Assembly (NCBI GenBank): GCA_002457515.1
Contig: NTJN01000003.1
Span: forward strand, 1 to 64,000
Origin: Pelagibacterales bacterium MED-G40
GTDB lineage: Bacteria; Pseudomonadota; Alphaproteobacteria; Pelagibacterales; Pelagibacteraceae
DNA length: 64,000 nucleotides
Reading direction: 5' to 3'
The notes beneath the pieces are model-generated. The model had not been told where the DNA came from. It ran no database searches and saw only the letters and a program-made list of their open reading frames with translations. Below, piece after piece: positions 63,660 to 64,000 of the stretch; position 1 is the stretch's first letter, and each line of letters starts with the position of its first letter. Both the position numbers and the translations under genes were made by a program.

Positions 63660-64000
63660 TTATACTTCCTTGCTTTTATTAATTTTTAATAACAAAAAAA
63701 ATCCCAGAACCATCATTATTAAACTTAAGAGCGTTCCCATGCTAAATAAATTAAACAAATAACCTATATGTTCGTCTGGCTCCCTAAATTGTTCTCCAAT
63801 AATCCTAAAACCACCATAAAAAATTAAAAATAAAGCTGAGCAAATACCTATTTTAATTTTTCTATTATAAACAAAGGTTATAAGTATTAAAAAAAGAATA
63901 ACCCCTTCCATAAGAGCCTCATAAATTTGTGAGGGATGTCTTGGGATATTATCTACAGTTGGAAAGATAACAGACCAAAAAACTTGTGCTGGTTTACCGT
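63660..64000 (-). CDS. lgt: Prolipoprotein diacylglyceryl transferase (C-terminal part)
   Basis: Lgt transfers diacylglyceryl to the lipobox Cys before LspA cleavage. The gene runs off the window end at 64000, so only the C-terminal 113 residues are seen. In frame upstream of the internal ATG at 63911 I read PRHPSQIYEALMEG, the conserved PRHPSQLYEA box, then GGFRIIGEQFREPDEHIG. Together these identify Lgt. Two further membrane spans are visible. Confidence 0.95.
   Translation of the reverse strand, partial: GKPAQVFWSVIFPTVDNIPRHPSQIYEALMEGVILFLILITFVYNRKIKIGICSALFLIFYGGFRIIGEQFREPDEHIGYLFNLFSMGTLLSLIMMVLGFFLLLKINKSKEV

Overview
The window looks like a piece of a streamlined SAR11-type (Candidatus Pelagibacter-like) alphaproteobacterial chromosome. 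The DNA is very AT-rich, genes are almost edge to edge, and no stretch over 300 bases lacks a gene. Alphaproteobacterial gene orders recur: HAD-ribF-ileS-lspA, mutY/DUF721/DsbA-like/smc, atpI-B-E-b'-b, ispH-thrB-rnhA, rnhB-ccrM and petABC. A carotenoid/retinal cluster (crtI, crtB, crtY, blh) fits a proteorhodopsin-bearing marine bacterium, although no rhodopsin gene lies here. I see no insertion sequence, prophage, CRISPR array, rRNA or decayed gene.

Layout. 1-600: a cold-shock protein with a palindromic leader, then a 220-bp spacer with hairpins. 606-3731: tRNA-His, hisS, hisZ, hisG. 3711-6660: a Fur/Zur-type regulator with an operator-like palindrome and a His-bearing membrane protein, then groES-groEL with a heat-shock (RpoH-like) promoter and a terminator. 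6750-13170: HAD phosphatase, ribF, ileS, lspA, a DUF3035-like lipoprotein, pgi. 13162-20912 (mostly minus): rsmD, purD and an envelope run of ubiA, msbA, waaA, lpxK and an LpxL-type acyltransferase. 20967-25103: small conserved genes (DUF2721, DUF1289, quinone reductase-like, pirin, dehalogenase-like, CDGSH) and rsmE. 25098-31611: SCO and the aa3-type cytochrome oxidase cluster with cyoE, followed by thrC and a peroxiredoxin. 33474-45986 (minus): a 15-gene head-to-tail run dciA/DUF721-dsbA-smc-atpIBEb'b-crtIBY-blh-ispH-thrB-rnhA with no gap over 33 bp. 45981-53105: mutY, a flavin monooxygenase, ccrM, rnhB, uracil-DNA glycosylase, a TPR protein, ispE. 53141-58428: tRNA-Gln, cca, greA, hemF, petABC. 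58405-64000 (minus): lgt (partial), a MidA-like methyltransferase, pgeF, prs, rplY, pth, ychF.

How it works together. The window holds much of an aerobic energy chain: cytochrome bc1, aa3 oxidase with SCO and heme O synthase, the F0 part of ATP synthase, and hemF. It also holds a retinal-pigment branch fed by ispH and ispE, lipid A/Kdo assembly, lipoprotein processing (lspA, lgt), threonine synthesis (thrB, thrC), the first committed step of histidine synthesis, and translation/tRNA functions.

Most notable signals: (i) four GANTC sites packed into the 78-bp leader of the GANTC methyltransferase gene ccrM; (ii) both tRNA genes run straight into a protein gene 2-4 nt later, with no room for a ribosome-binding site; (iii) an 814-residue Smc with no recognisable hinge; (iv) a compact Zur-like regulator/operator/membrane-protein unit; (v) a perfect hairpin in the csp leader; (vi) a terminator-like hairpin buried in the oxidase subunit IV coding sequence; (vii) palindromic tetramers and a hexamer that serve as stop or start codons for both strands at once.
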